From NCBI GenBank assembly GCA_017432825.1, contig JAFRIJ010000003.1, positions 90,082 to 154,081 on the forward strand: a stretch of DNA of 64,000 nucleotides, given 5' to 3'. Positions 53,609-62,721 of the stretch are shown piece after piece (within the stretch, counting starts at the first letter, position 1; each line of letters begins with the position of its first letter). The notes below the pieces were generated by a model that did no database searches, was not told where the DNA came from, and worked only from the letters and a program-made list of their open reading frames with translations. Position numbers and translations under genes: made by a program. The stretch is from Bacilli bacterium. GTDB taxonomy: Bacteria; Bacillota_I; Bacilli_A; RF39; UBA660.

Positions 53609-54250
53609 TTATTCTACTTCTAATAAATTCATTATATATACTGTTTGAGTTGTTTCATCATCTTTTGTACATGTAATTAGAGTTAATGTATTCTTGGTTA
53701 TATCTCTTAATATTGTTATTGTTCCATTTTTTGTATCTGTATATATATTTGTTACTTTATAGGTATATTTTTTTCCTTCGTATGTTATAGTTGCTAAGTC
53801 ATTTAATTCTAATTGATATAGATTAGCAAAATAACTATTACTATAGTTTCCTGAATGACCTATTATTATTACATTTCCTTTATCTTCATCTGGGTATGCT
53901 GATTCATTTATTATTTTTATATTAAATGATACATTATTAAGGGATGATTCTTTTTTATAAAAGCCTCTACTAAATCCTATTTTAGGAATATTTAGTATTC
54001 CTGTATATGTTTCATAATTTACTATTTCTTCTTTTGACTCTTCATTACTTTCTTCCTCTTCTTCTGGTTCTTCAGTTTCTATATTTTCTTCTGGTTCTTC
54101 ATTAAATATTTCTAATTTAGGAATAGATAATTCCATATTCATATTACTGAAGACTAATTCTCTTTTTTCTCTTACGTAGTTGCTTAATAATAGATTTATT
54201 CCTAAAATTATTAGTATTAATCCTAGTACTATTCTTGTTCTGTTATTCAT
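53609..54250 (-). CDS. Sortase (class D-like) lacking the usual catalytic Arg
   Basis: 213 residues. Seen: N-terminal span (7-24), Glu-rich spacer (52-77), then the sortase barrel with TYTGILNIPKIG, catalytic His132 in IIIGHSG and Cys194 in LTLITCTKDD. The Arg normally found about eight to ten residues after Cys is absent (ETTQTVYI). Known: sortases join surface proteins to the wall or cleave sorting motifs; the Arg orients the substrate. Inferred: active but atypical, or using another residue. The protein at 1473-1865 has a VENTG tail that might be a substrate. Confidence 0.88.
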   Translation of the reverse strand: MNNRTRIVLGLILIILGINLLLSNYVREKRELVFSNMNMELSIPKLEIFNEEPEENIETEEPEEEEESNEESKEEIVNYETYTGILNIPKIGFSRGFYKKESSLNNVSFNIKIINESAYPDEDKGNVIIIGHSGNYSNSYFANLYQLELNDLATITYEGKKYTYKVTNIYTDTKNGTITILRDITKNTLTLITCTKDDETTQTVYIMNLLEVE

Positions 54251-54428
54251 TATTGTTTTTTGTAATGAAGATTGTATTTATTATTAATAATAATATTCCA
54301 AATAATAGTATTATGGTTTTTTCTTGCGGATTTGTTATTAATATGTAGTTAATTACTATTAATGTTATTAGTATACTTATTGCTATTATTTTATTATTAT
54401 TTATTATTTTATAAGCTTTTTTAATCAT
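54243..54428 (-). CDS. Small two-span membrane protein, sortase operon gene 1
   Basis: 61 residues with two hydrophobic spans (14-32 and 39-56) joined by a short NPQEK turn. Strong RBS AAGGGGGG. It overlaps the sortase start by eight bases, so the two are translationally coupled. No family recognised; small size and membrane nature suggest a helper or stabiliser of the sortase, by context only. Confidence 0.65.
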   Translation of the reverse strand: MIKKAYKIINNNKIIAISILITLIVINYILITNPQEKTIILLFGILLLIINTIFITKNNNE

Positions 54429-54457
54429 AATTAACCCCCCTTAAAAATCGGTTATAT

Positions 54458-54486
54458 ATGTTAACATTTATTTTACTTTTTGTCAA
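54458..54486 (-). promoter_or_regulatory. Sortase operon promoter
   Basis: Minus strand: -35 TTGACA (54486-54481), 17-base spacer, -10 TAACAT (54463-54458), divergent from clpB. Confidence 0.65.
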
Positions 54487-54502
54487 GGTTTATTATTTTA
54501 TT

Positions 54503-54529
54503 TTAGCAATCTATATTGACAATTGCTAA
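54503..54529 (+). promoter_or_regulatory. CIRCE-like HrcA operator of clpB
   Basis: TTAGCAATC, nine bases, AATTGCTAA: exactly the 9-N9-9 geometry of CIRCE (TTAGCACTC-N9-GAGTGCTAA), with both outer arms TTAGCA/TGCTAA kept and the inner bases changed. It overlaps the -35 of the clpB promoter. Confidence 0.8.
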
Positions 54530-54543
54530 AATGGTGATATAAT
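54516..54543 (+). promoter_or_regulatory. clpB promoter
   Basis: -35 TTGACA (54516-54521), 16-base spacer, extended -10 TGATATAAT (54535-54543). Confidence 0.85.
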
Positions 54544-54568
54544 TTTATTATTGAAAGGAGATGTAATT

Positions 54569-56677
54569 ATGAATAATAATCCTTATGAAGAAAATTTAGA
54601 GAATGTTTTAGAGAAATATGGTCGTGATATTACTTTACAATCTAAAAATGGAAAAATTGATCCTGTTATTGGAAGAGATGATGAAATTAGAAGTATTACT
54701 AGAATTCTTTCTCGTAAAACTAAGAATAATCCTGTATTAATAGGAGAACCTGGCGTTGGTAAGACTGCTATTGTAGAAGGACTTGCTAATCGAATAATTA
54801 AAGGCGATGTTCCTAATAATCTTAAAAATAAAACTATTTGGGAACTTGATATGGGTTCTTTAATTGCAGGTGCTAAATATCGTGGTGAGTTTGAGGAAAG
54901 ATTAAAAGCAGTTTTAAAAGAAGTTAAAGATTCTGATGGTAATATAATTATGTTTATTGATGAGATTCATATGATTGTTGGAGCTGGTGCTATAGAAGGT
55001 GCAATGGATGCTGGTAATATGTTAAAACCAATGCTAGCTCGTGGAGAAATTCATTGTATTGGTGCTACTACTTTAAATGAATATCGTAAATATATTGAGA
55101 AAGATGGAGCTTTAGAAAGAAGGTTTCAAAAAGTACAAGTTAATGAACCTACTGTACTAGATACTATTACTATTTTAAGAGGTTTAAAATCTAGATTTGA
55201 AGTATATCATGGTGTTAATATTAAAGATAAAGCTTTAGTTAGTGCTGCTTATTTATCTGATCGTTATATTACTAGTAGATTTTTACCTGATAAGGCTATC
55301 GATTTAGTTGATGAGGCTTGTGCTACTATTAAGGTTCAAATGGAGTCTGTACCTACTGAATTAGATAGTTTAACTAGAAATATTATGCAATTACAGATTG
55401 AAAAAGAAGCTCTTAAGAAAGAAAATGATGATATATCTAAAAATAGATTAAAGGAAATTGATAATTCTTTAATTTCTTTAAAAGAAAAGGAAAATAAACT
55501 TAGGAATGATTGGGAAGAAGAAAAAAGAATTAATAATTTAATTAGTGATAAGAAGAAAGAAATTGATGATGCTAATCGTAAGTTAGATACTGCTTTAAAT
55601 AATTATGATTTGGATGCTGCTGCTAAGTTACAACATGGTATTATTCCTAAACTAGAATCTGAATTAAAAGAATTACAAAAGGAAAATAAATCTGATATTT
55701 TATCTGATACTGTTGATGATGAGGATATTGCTAGAATTATTTCTAAATGGACTTCTATTCCAATTAGTAAATTAGTTGGTAGTGAAAAAGATAAATTACT
55801 TAATTTGGAAGCTAATATGAAGAAACGCGTTATGGGACAAGATAAAGCTATTAAGTTAGTTAGTGAGGCTATTATTAGAGCCAGAGCTGGTATTAAGGAT
55901 CCTAATCGTCCTATTGGTTCATTTATCTTTTTAGGCCCTACTGGAGTTGGTAAGACAGAAGTAGCTAGAACTTTAGCTTATGAATTATTTGATGATGAAA
56001 GACATATGATTAGGATTGATATGAGTGAATATATGGAACCACATAGTGTTGCTCGTTTAATTGGTTCTCCTCCGGGATATGTTGGTTATGATGATGGTGG
56101 GCAGTTAACAGAAGCCGTTAGGCGAAATCCTTATTCTATTGTTTTATTTGATGAAATTGAAAAAGCTCATAGAGATGTATTTAATATATTACTTCAAATA
56201 TTAGATGATGGAAGAATTACTGATGGTCAAGGTAGAACTGTTGATTTTAAAAATACTATTATTATTATGACTAGTAATTTAGGTAGTGAATATATTCTTG
56301 AGGATTTATCAAATTCTGAAGATATGGTTATGACTGAATTAAGAAATACTTTTAAACCTGAGTTTATTAATCGTATTGATGAAATAATTATCTTTAATTC
56401 TTTATCTTATGATGTTATATATAATATTTTAGATAAAATTATTAAGGATATTGAGGTTAGACTTAAGGATAAAAGAATATCTATTGTTATTACTGATAAA
56501 GCTAAAAAATATATTATAGATAATTCTTATGATGTTAAATTTGGAGCTAGACCTATTAAAAGGTTTGTTCAGAGAAATATTGAAACTTTAATTGCTAATG
56601 AAATTATAAAAAATAATATTAAATATAATAGTACTATTACTATAGATGTTGATAATGATAAATTTGTTTTAAAATAA
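54569..56677 (+). CDS. clpB: ClpB disaggregase without the N-terminal domain
   Basis: 702 residues from the ATG at 54569 (RBS AAAGGAGATG); the in-frame TTG at 54551 is part of that RBS region. Seen: no Clp_N repeats; AAA-1 with GEPGVGKT (59-66), a full-length ClpB-type middle coiled coil ([20 protein letters not shown]), AAA-2 with GPTGVGKT (456-463) and no ClpP-binding loop. This separates it from ClpC/ClpA. Known: ClpB rescues aggregated proteins with DnaK; N-domain-less forms are active and are normal in mycoplasmas. The CIRCE-like site indicates HrcA heat-shock control. Confidence 0.95.
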   Translation: MNNNPYEENLENVLEKYGRDITLQSKNGKIDPVIGRDDEIRSITRILSRKTKNNPVLIGEPGVGKTAIVEGLANRIIKGDVPNNLKNKTIWELDMGSLIAGAKYRGEFEERLKAVLKEVKDSDGNIIMFIDEIHMIVGAGAIEGAMDAGNMLKPMLARGEIHCIGATTLNEYRKYIEKDGALERRFQKVQVNEPTVLDTITILRGLKSRFEVYHGVNIKDKALVSAAYLSDRYITSRFLPDKAIDLVDEACATIKVQMESVPTELDSLTRNIMQLQIEKEALKKENDDISKNRLKEIDNSLISLKEKENKLRNDWEEEKRINNLISDKKKEIDDANRKLDTALNNYDLDAAAKLQHGIIPKLESELKELQKENKSDILSDTVDDEDIARIISKWTSIPISKLVGSEKDKLLNLEANMKKRVMGQDKAIKLVSEAIIRARAGIKDPNRPIGSFIFLGPTGVGKTEVARTLAYELFDDERHMIRIDMSEYMEPHSVARLIGSPPGYVGYDDGGQLTEAVRRNPYSIVLFDEIEKAHRDVFNILLQILDDGRITDGQGRTVDFKNTIIIMTSNLGSEYILEDLSNSEDMVMTELRNTFKPEFINRIDEIIIFNSLSYDVIYNILDKIIKDIEVRLKDKRISIVITDKAKKYIIDNSYDVKFGARPIKRFVQRNIETLIANEIIKNNIKYNSTITIDVDNDKFVLK

Positions 56678-56706
56678 AAAGAATTGAATAATCAATTCTT
56701 TTTTTA
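56678..56706. terminator. Bidirectional terminator after clpB
   Basis: AAAGAATTGA/TCAATTCTTT with a four-base loop and T-runs on both strands. Confidence 0.85.
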
Positions 56707-57462
56707 TACGCAAGTATATCCACCATCTATTGGTAGTATTACGCCTGTTACATAACTTGCTTCATCGCTTGCTAAAAAGATTGCTCCAGCATTTAATTCT
56801 CCATTTTCTCCATATCTTCTCATTGGAACATGTACTTTGGCAAATTCCTGAAATTCTTTGGTATCTAATACTTCTTTTGTTAATTCAGTATAAAAGTATC
56901 CAGGACATATTGCGTTTACTGTTATTCCATCTATAGCTAACTCTGCAGCTGCTGCTCTTGTAAAGTTTACTACTCCACCTTTAGATGAATGATATGCTAT
57001 GGTTGGTATTTCTGTATTTCCTACTAATCCATACATTGATGCTATATTTATAATTCTTCCGTAGTGATTTTTTTTCATTATATTAGCAAAAGCTCTTGTC
57101 ATTTTAAAGACTGATGTTAAATCTGTTGCTATTGTGAAATCCCACTCTTCATCTAGCATATTTAATACACCTTTATCTTTTGATGACCCTGCACAATTTA
57201 TTAATATATCTACTTTACCATATTCCTTTTCTGCTTCTTTTACTGCTTTTTCTATATCTTTTGTGTTTGTTACGTCACATTTAATTGTTAATACTTTTAC
57301 TTTCTTTTTTTCTAATTCTTTTTTTATTTCTTCTAGTTTTTCTATTCTTCTTGCTATTAATACTAAATCTGCTCCTTGTTCTGCAAATGCATAAGTCATT
57401 TGTTTTCCTAAACCGCTTGATGCACCTGTAATTACTGCTACTCTATTTTTTAAACTAAACAT
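56704..57462 (-). CDS. Short-chain dehydrogenase/reductase (gluconate 5-dehydrogenase-like)
   Basis: 252 residues. Seen: cofactor loop GASSGLGK (13-20), NCAGSS, catalytic Ser in NIASMYG and YHSSK (YxxxK), NAICPGYFYTEL, and a C-terminal GVILPIDGGYT. Arg/Arg after the second strand (IARRIEKLEE) suggests NADP(H). It reduces or oxidises a hydroxyl/keto group; the sequence flavour is like gluconate 5-dehydrogenases, but FabG-type 3-ketoacyl reduction is possible. It precedes trhP2's downstream end by 12 bases and is read last in that transcript. Confidence 0.88.
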   Translation of the reverse strand: MFSLKNRVAVITGASSGLGKQMTYAFAEQGADLVLIARRIEKLEEIKKELEKKKVKVLTIKCDVTNTKDIEKAVKEAEKEYGKVDILINCAGSSKDKGVLNMLDEEWDFTIATDLTSVFKMTRAFANIMKKNHYGRIINIASMYGLVGNTEIPTIAYHSSKGGVVNFTRAAAAELAIDGITVNAICPGYFYTELTKEVLDTKEFQEFAKVHVPMRRYGENGELNAGAIFLASDEASYVTGVILPIDGGYTCV

Positions 57463-57474
57463 ATTATTTCCTTT

Positions 57475-58674
57475 CTATTTTATTTTTACGCGCATTATAT
57501 TGTCTTTATATACTTTTTTATCTAATTTGAATTTAATTATTTGTTCTGGATGATTTGCTACGTCTAATAAATTTCCTTTTTCATCATATATATCTGGTAT
57601 TATAAATGAAAAAGTTTTTATTTTAGGTCCAAATATTTCTACTGAATCACCTTTTTTAAAATAATTTCTTTGTGTTAATGTAACTATTTCTTCTTTTTCA
57701 TCATAATCTAATACTATTCCTAAGAAATCTTGATTAGATTCTTCTTTTCTTCCACTAAAATATTGTTCTCTTTTAGTTATTTTTTTATTAAAAAATTGAT
57801 CTATACTTTCTCTATTTGCTACTCTATTTAATATTTTTTCGTATTGTTTTATCTTCTCATCTGTTAAATTATTATTATAGTAATCATCTATTGCTTCTCT
57901 ATAGGTACTTATTACTGTTGCAATATAGTAGAAGCTTCGCATTCTACCTTCAACTTTAAGAGAAGTTATACCGATTTCTATCATGTCTTTTAAATAATTA
58001 ATCATAGATAAATCTTTTGCTTGCATTGTAAATTGTGTTTCATTTTTAATATCAGTATTGTTTTTTTGTAAATCAAAACACCATCTACATATTTGAGCAC
58101 ATGCTCCTCTGTTTGCATCTCTATTAGTAAAGTAATTTGATAATACGCATCTTCCTGAATATGCTGAACACATTGCTCCGTGTAAAAAACACTCTACTTC
58201 TACTCCTGTACTATCTATTATATCTTTTATATCTTCTTTTGAACATTCTCTTGCTAAAACAACTCTTTCTACTCCTAATTTTTTCCAATATAATACTGCT
58301 TCTTTATTTGCTGTTGACATTTGTGTAGAAATATATACTTTTAAATCTATTTTGTTTTCTTTAATTATTTCTATTATACTTGGATCTGATACTATAATGG
58401 CATCTACTTTATAACTTGCTAAATCTTTTAGATATTCTATTAATCCTTCATAATCATCATTATGGAATATTATATTTACTGTTACATATATTTTTTTGCC
58501 TAATTTATGTGCGTATTCGCAGGCTTCTTTGATTTCTTCATTAGATAAATTTTGAGCATTTGCTCTTAAGGAAAACTTTTTTCCTCCTAAATATACTGCG
58601 TCTGCTCCATAGTTAATTGCTATTTTTAATTTTTCTAATGTTCCTGCAGGTGCTAATAATTCTATTTTATTCAT
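57475..58674 (-). CDS. trhP2: U32 family tRNA hydroxylation protein (YrrO-like)
   Basis: 399 residues. Seen: ELLAPAGTLEKLKIAINYGA and GADAVYLGGKKFSLRA at the N-terminus, HGAMCSAYSGRCVLSNY, RGACAQICRWCF (U32 signature with conserved Cys) and VEGRMRSFYYIATV, followed by a small C-terminal beta domain. Known: YrrO/TrhP forms 5-hydroxyuridine at wobble U34 of tRNA, using prephenate and Fe-S Cys. It overlaps trhP1 by eight bases and follows trmR, the same yrrMNO order as Bacillus. Confidence 0.93.
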   Translation of the reverse strand: MNKIELLAPAGTLEKLKIAINYGADAVYLGGKKFSLRANAQNLSNEEIKEACEYAHKLGKKIYVTVNIIFHNDDYEGLIEYLKDLASYKVDAIIVSDPSIIEIIKENKIDLKVYISTQMSTANKEAVLYWKKLGVERVVLARECSKEDIKDIIDSTGVEVECFLHGAMCSAYSGRCVLSNYFTNRDANRGACAQICRWCFDLQKNNTDIKNETQFTMQAKDLSMINYLKDMIEIGITSLKVEGRMRSFYYIATVISTYREAIDDYYNNNLTDEKIKQYEKILNRVANRESIDQFFNKKITKREQYFSGRKEESNQDFLGIVLDYDEKEEIVTLTQRNYFKKGDSVEIFGPKIKTFSFIIPDIYDEKGNLLDVANHPEQIIKFKLDKKVYKDNIMRVKIK

Positions 58675-59485
58675 AATCTTTGATGTTATATACAGTTCTT
58701 TTATTAATAAATCCTGTATATGTTTCTTTCTTTTCTTTTTTATTTTCTAAGTAATTATTTAAAGTATTCATAAATAATTCTTCATTTATATTAAAGGCAT
58801 TTAATATTATGTAATCTACATCTATATTTTCTATTTCATTTATTAAATTTATTGGTTCTTTAGTAAATATAGTTGTTCCATCATTTTCTTCTATTATTGG
58901 ATATCTATCATCTTTTGCTTTTATATAATACATTACTTCTTCTTTTTTTTCTTTAATGTATTCTAAATAATTAGATATTAATTTTCTTCTTGAATAGAAT
59001 ATTGGAATATATCCATAGCATGTTAACATTAATTTATTGCTTTTACTTATTTCATTTATTTCTTCTTTAGTTATATCATTAGATATTAGTGTATATTGTA
59101 TGTTTCTTTTTTGATAGAAATTATTACTTGATATTGATACGTTTAGATGTTCTTGATATATTACTAATTCTTTACTTATATTTAATTTTTCACTTAGATT
59201 TAATACTCCTAAATCTGTAAATATTATTTTTGAAATATTTAGTTTGTTTAATTTTACTAGGACTTGTTCTAGTAATGGTAAATCATCTTTATGTAGTGTT
59301 TTATTTATTATTACACATATTTCTTTACTAGTTAGGTTTATTATATCTTTAATATCTTCTATAGTAAAATATGTGCTATAACCTACTGATAAATCTTTTA
59401 TTGGTAGGATTATTCCATTTATTTCTGTTTTAAGAATATTACCTAAATTATTTAAATTTTTAGGTATTACTAATATTTTTTTCAT
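58667..59485 (-). CDS. trhP1: U32 family partner protein (YrrN-like)
   Basis: 272 residues from the ATG at 59485 (RBS GAAGTGAT). Seen: a U32-type barrel without the Cys-rich signature: GIILPIKDLSVGYSTYFTIE, EHLNVSISSNNFY, MLTCYGYIPIFYSRRKL. It matches the shorter U32 partner located before YrrO in Firmicutes. It probably forms a heteromeric complex with the larger protein for U34 hydroxylation. Overlaps trmR by 26 bases and trhP2 by eight. Confidence 0.88.
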   Translation of the reverse strand: MKKILVIPKNLNNLGNILKTEINGIILPIKDLSVGYSTYFTIEDIKDIINLTSKEICVIINKTLHKDDLPLLEQVLVKLNKLNISKIIFTDLGVLNLSEKLNISKELVIYQEHLNVSISSNNFYQKRNIQYTLISNDITKEEINEISKSNKLMLTCYGYIPIFYSRRKLISNYLEYIKEKKEEVMYYIKAKDDRYPIIEENDGTTIFTKEPINLINEIENIDVDYIILNAFNINEELFMNTLNNYLENKKEKKETYTGFINKRTVYNIKDYE

Positions 59486-60068
59486 TTTTATCACTTCTTT
59501 TCGATATACTTATTTTATCTCCTATTTCAATATAATTTGTATCAAATTCTTGATTATTATCTAAAAAATCTATAAATAGTTTTATTTTTTTTACTATTCC
59601 TTTTTGATTTTTTGTTATTGCTAAGGATTCATTTTCTACTAATCCATGGAATGATAAATTATCTGTTATTATTACTCCGTTATCATTTAAATTATTTTTA
59701 AATTTATTAAAGAAATCTATATTATGTCCTTTAGATGCGTCTATAAATATTAAATCATATTTATCTTTTAATTCTATTTCTAGGGCATCTTTTAATAATA
59801 CATTTATTCTTTTGTCTAAATTTAATATATTAATATTTTTTATAGCTTCTTTATATCTTTTTTCATCTTTTTCTATTGTAGTTATATAAATATTATCATT
59901 TACTGAAGCCATTTTTATTGCTGAATAGCCTATGGCGGTTCCTATTTCTAATATTTTTTTAATATTATTTTCTTTAATATAATTACATAGATATTCTATT
60001 CCATCTGGTAACATTATAGGGATTCTATTTTCTTTTGCATATTTTTCTATATTTTCAATCATTTTCAT
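59460..60068 (-). CDS. trmR: tRNA 5-hydroxyuridine methyltransferase (YrrM-like)
   Basis: 202 residues. Seen: class I SAM fold with ILEIGTAIGYSAIKMA, TTIEKDEKRYKEA, YDLIFIDASKGHNIDFF and VIITDNLSFHGLV, typical of the O-methyltransferase 3 family. With trhP1/trhP2 directly downstream this makes 5-methoxyuridine at U34 (mo5U), which broadens wobble reading. Overlaps the map stop by 14 bases. Confidence 0.92.
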   Translation of the reverse strand: MKMIENIEKYAKENRIPIMLPDGIEYLCNYIKENNIKKILEIGTAIGYSAIKMASVNDNIYITTIEKDEKRYKEAIKNINILNLDKRINVLLKDALEIELKDKYDLIFIDASKGHNIDFFNKFKNNLNDNGVIITDNLSFHGLVENESLAITKNQKGIVKKIKLFIDFLDNNQEFDTNYIEIGDKISISKRSDKNEKNISNT

Positions 60069-60816
60069 CTAGTCTTGGTGTTAGTATTTCATATCCGTCT
60101 TCTGTTACTAATACTGTGTGTTCATAATGTGCTGAAGGCATGCCATCTTCTGTTACAATTGTCCAGTCATCGTCTAATATACCAACTCTTGCGCTTCCTA
60201 AATTTAACATTGGTTCAATACATATAACCATTCCTGGTTTTAATATTGGTCCTTTATGTGGTTTACCATAATTTGGTACATCTGGATCTTCATGCATTTC
60301 AGTACCTATTCCATGACCTACTAATTCTTTTACTACTCCTAATTTATATTTTTTAGCATATGTTTCTACTGCATTTGATATATCTCCTATTCTGTTACCT
60401 GGTTTTACTTGCTCTATTCCTTTGTAAAGTGCTTCTTTTGTATGCTTCATAAGGTATTTTTTTTCTTCTGATACACTTCCTACTTCATATGTCCAAGCGG
60501 CATCTCCTTGATATCCTTGATATCCTATTACCATATCTATTGTTATAATATCCCCATTTTTTAACTTTCTGTTTCCTGGTATTCCGTGTACAACTTCGTC
60601 ATTTATGCTGGTACATAATGCTGCTGGAAATCCTTCGTATCCTTTACATGTTGGTATTCCTCCCATACTAATTATGTATTTTTCTGCTATTTCATCAAGC
60701 TTTTTTGTTGTTATACCTGGTCTTATATATTTTTTTAGGTATTTGTGAGTTTTTGATACCATTAATCCTGCTTCTTTCATTAAAGTTATTTCTCTTTGAC
60801 TTTTAATTGTAATCAA
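60055..60816 (-). CDS. map: Methionine aminopeptidase type I
   Basis: 253 residues from TTG at 60816, which has RBS AGGAGTGAT; an upstream GTG at 60825 lies within that RBS. Seen: metal-site residues in DIITIDM, GDAAWTYE, GHGIGTEMHEDP and CIEPMLNLG; ends with a late HTVLVTEDG. It removes the first Met from new proteins. Stop is TGA overlapping trmR. An extended -10 at 60840-60848 likely starts the map-trmR-trhP1-trhP2 transcript. Confidence 0.97.
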   Translation of the reverse strand: MITIKSQREITLMKEAGLMVSKTHKYLKKYIRPGITTKKLDEIAEKYIISMGGIPTCKGYEGFPAALCTSINDEVVHGIPGNRKLKNGDIITIDMVIGYQGYQGDAAWTYEVGSVSEEKKYLMKHTKEALYKGIEQVKPGNRIGDISNAVETYAKKYKLGVVKELVGHGIGTEMHEDPDVPNYGKPHKGPILKPGMVICIEPMLNLGSARVGILDDDWTIVTEDGMPSAHYEHTVLVTEDGYEILTPRLDEND

Positions 60817-60839
60817 TATTATCACTCCTAACCGAGGTT

Positions 60840-60848
60840 ATTATATCA
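60840..60848 (-). promoter_or_regulatory. Extended -10 element of the map operon
   Basis: TGATATAAT on the minus strand at 60848-60840, 24 bases before the start. Confidence 0.55.
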
Positions 60849-60870
60849 TGAATATTCTTTTTTTACAAAT

Positions 60871-60906
60871 AAAGAAGAAGTATTTTTTCTCTTATACTTC
60901 TTCTTT
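60871..60906 (-). terminator. asnB terminator
   Basis: AAAGAAGAAGTAT/ATACTTCTTCTTT with a ten-base loop; T-rich on the minus strand; overlaps the asnB stop. Confidence 0.75.
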
Positions 60907-62706
60907 AAAATATACGTTATACCATTTGATAAAACTGTATATTGCCCAGATTCTTCTATAATTATCTTTTTTATTATTTTTATGGTCTTCTAATAATTTT
61001 ATTATTTTATTTTTATTAAATAGTTTGTCTGCTATTTCACTATTAAATTCTTTTTTTATTTCTTCATAAAAGTCATCTTCTTTAATCCATTCTCTAACTG
61101 GTACTGGAAAACCTAATTTTTTCTTTTTATAACTTTCATTTGGTATATCTTTTTTTGCTGCTTCTCTTAATGCTGCTTTTGTCATTCCATTCCTTATTTT
61201 ATGATTTTTATTTAATTTACTTGATATTTTAAATACTTCTATATCTGTATATGGAACACGGGACTCTAATGAAAATGTTGTTGTCATTTTATCTACTATA
61301 TTGAATATATTATCTGGTAGCCAGTATTTTATATCTATAGCAAGTTTTTTATTAATTTCATTTTCATTTTTATATTTTTCATATGTTTCTTTTAATATAT
61401 CTTGATTTTTTAAATAATTATTATTTTTCAAAATATCTTTTAGTTCATCATCATAAAAATTTCTATTTACGCTTGCATATGATTCTTCTAATGACATTCC
61501 TCTTCTAATTAAGTATCTTGTATATTTGTTTTTTGGTAATAATTTACATATTGCTCTTATAAAACGTCTTATTCCTAAAGGCAATTTAGTGTATGGATTA
61601 TCATCATAACTGTTATAACCACCAAATAATTCATCTGCTCCTTCTCCTGAAAGTACTACTTTTAAATCTTTACTTGCCATTTGTGATAAAAAATATACTG
61701 CTATACTACACGCATCACTAGTTGGTTCATCTAAATGATAATATACATCATCTAATACATTCATATATTCTTCTTTAGTTATTATTGCGGAGGTATTATT
61801 TATACCTAACATTTGACATAGTTCTTTTGCGTTATCAATTTCACTATATTTTTTATTAGTGAATCCTACTGTATATGTTTTATCTGGTTTAGCTAAGCTT
61901 ACTAGATACGAAGAATCTATTCCACTTGATAAGAATGAACCTACTTCTACGTCACTTATTAAGTGGTATTTTACTGATTCTTTCATTGCTTCTGATATTT
62001 GATTTGAAATACTTTCAAAAGATTCATCTGTATTAGAAAATTTCATATCAAAATATTGTTCTATTTTATATTCTCTGGTTTCTACATTTATTAACATATA
62101 ATGACCTGGCTTTAGTTTGTATACGTTTTTAAAAATTGTTTTTGGGCCTGGTATAAAGCTAAAGGTTAAATAAGCTCCTAACATTTCTTCATTTAATTCT
62201 TTTTTAAAATCAGGGTGATCTAGAAAGGCTTTTATTTCTGATGAAAATAGCATAGTGTTATTATTATTATTATAGTAATATAATGGTTTTATTCCAAAGT
62301 GATCTCTTGCTAAAAACAATTCTTTTTTCTTTTTATCATAAATTGCTATTGCAAACATTCCTCTTAGTTTTTGAAGTAATTCTACTCCCCACTCTTCATA
62401 TCCGTGTATTAGCATTTCTGTATCAGAATTAGTTTTAAATGTATGATTTTTTAATTCTTCTTTTATTTCTTTATAATTATATATTTCGCCATTAAATATA
62501 ATAACCATACTTTCATCTTCATTATATATTGGTTGATTTCCTGTTTTTAAATCTATGATAGCAAGTCTTCTATGTCCTAGAGCTATATTCTCATCTATAT
62601 ATGTTCCCTCACTTTCAGGACCTCTATGAATTATTCTATCATTCATTTTTTTTATTTGGTTTTCTTTATTTTTATTTTTACTTATTATTCCGTTTATTCC
62701 ACACAT
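60892..62706 (-). CDS. asnB: Asparagine synthetase (glutamine-hydrolysing)
   Basis: 604 residues. Seen: N-terminal nucleophile Cys2 (MCGINGIISK), glutaminase residues RGPESEGTY and FNGEIYNYKE, PPi loop SFLSSGIDSSYLV, LSGEGADELFGGY and FSLESRVPYTD in the synthetase domain. It makes asparagine from aspartate, glutamine and ATP. RBS AAGGAGTAAATT. Cotranscribed with the FabG-like gene (15-base gap). Confidence 0.96.
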   Translation of the reverse strand: MCGINGIISKNKNKENQIKKMNDRIIHRGPESEGTYIDENIALGHRRLAIIDLKTGNQPIYNEDESMVIIFNGEIYNYKEIKEELKNHTFKTNSDTEMLIHGYEEWGVELLQKLRGMFAIAIYDKKKKELFLARDHFGIKPLYYYNNNNNTMLFSSEIKAFLDHPDFKKELNEEMLGAYLTFSFIPGPKTIFKNVYKLKPGHYMLINVETREYKIEQYFDMKFSNTDESFESISNQISEAMKESVKYHLISDVEVGSFLSSGIDSSYLVSLAKPDKTYTVGFTNKKYSEIDNAKELCQMLGINNTSAIITKEEYMNVLDDVYYHLDEPTSDACSIAVYFLSQMASKDLKVVLSGEGADELFGGYNSYDDNPYTKLPLGIRRFIRAICKLLPKNKYTRYLIRRGMSLEESYASVNRNFYDDELKDILKNNNYLKNQDILKETYEKYKNENEINKKLAIDIKYWLPDNIFNIVDKMTTTFSLESRVPYTDIEVFKISSKLNKNHKIRNGMTKAALREAAKKDIPNESYKKKKLGFPVPVREWIKEDDFYEEIKKEFNSEIADKLFNKNKIIKLLEDHKNNKKDNYRRIWAIYSFIKWYNVYFKEEV

Positions 62707-62721
62707 AATTTACTCCTTTTA

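Noticed and set aside
54569..56677. ClpC instead of ClpB
   Set aside because: The middle domain is the long ClpB form and no ClpP-docking loop is present; the CIRCE-like operator also fits clpB better than a CtsR-controlled clpC.
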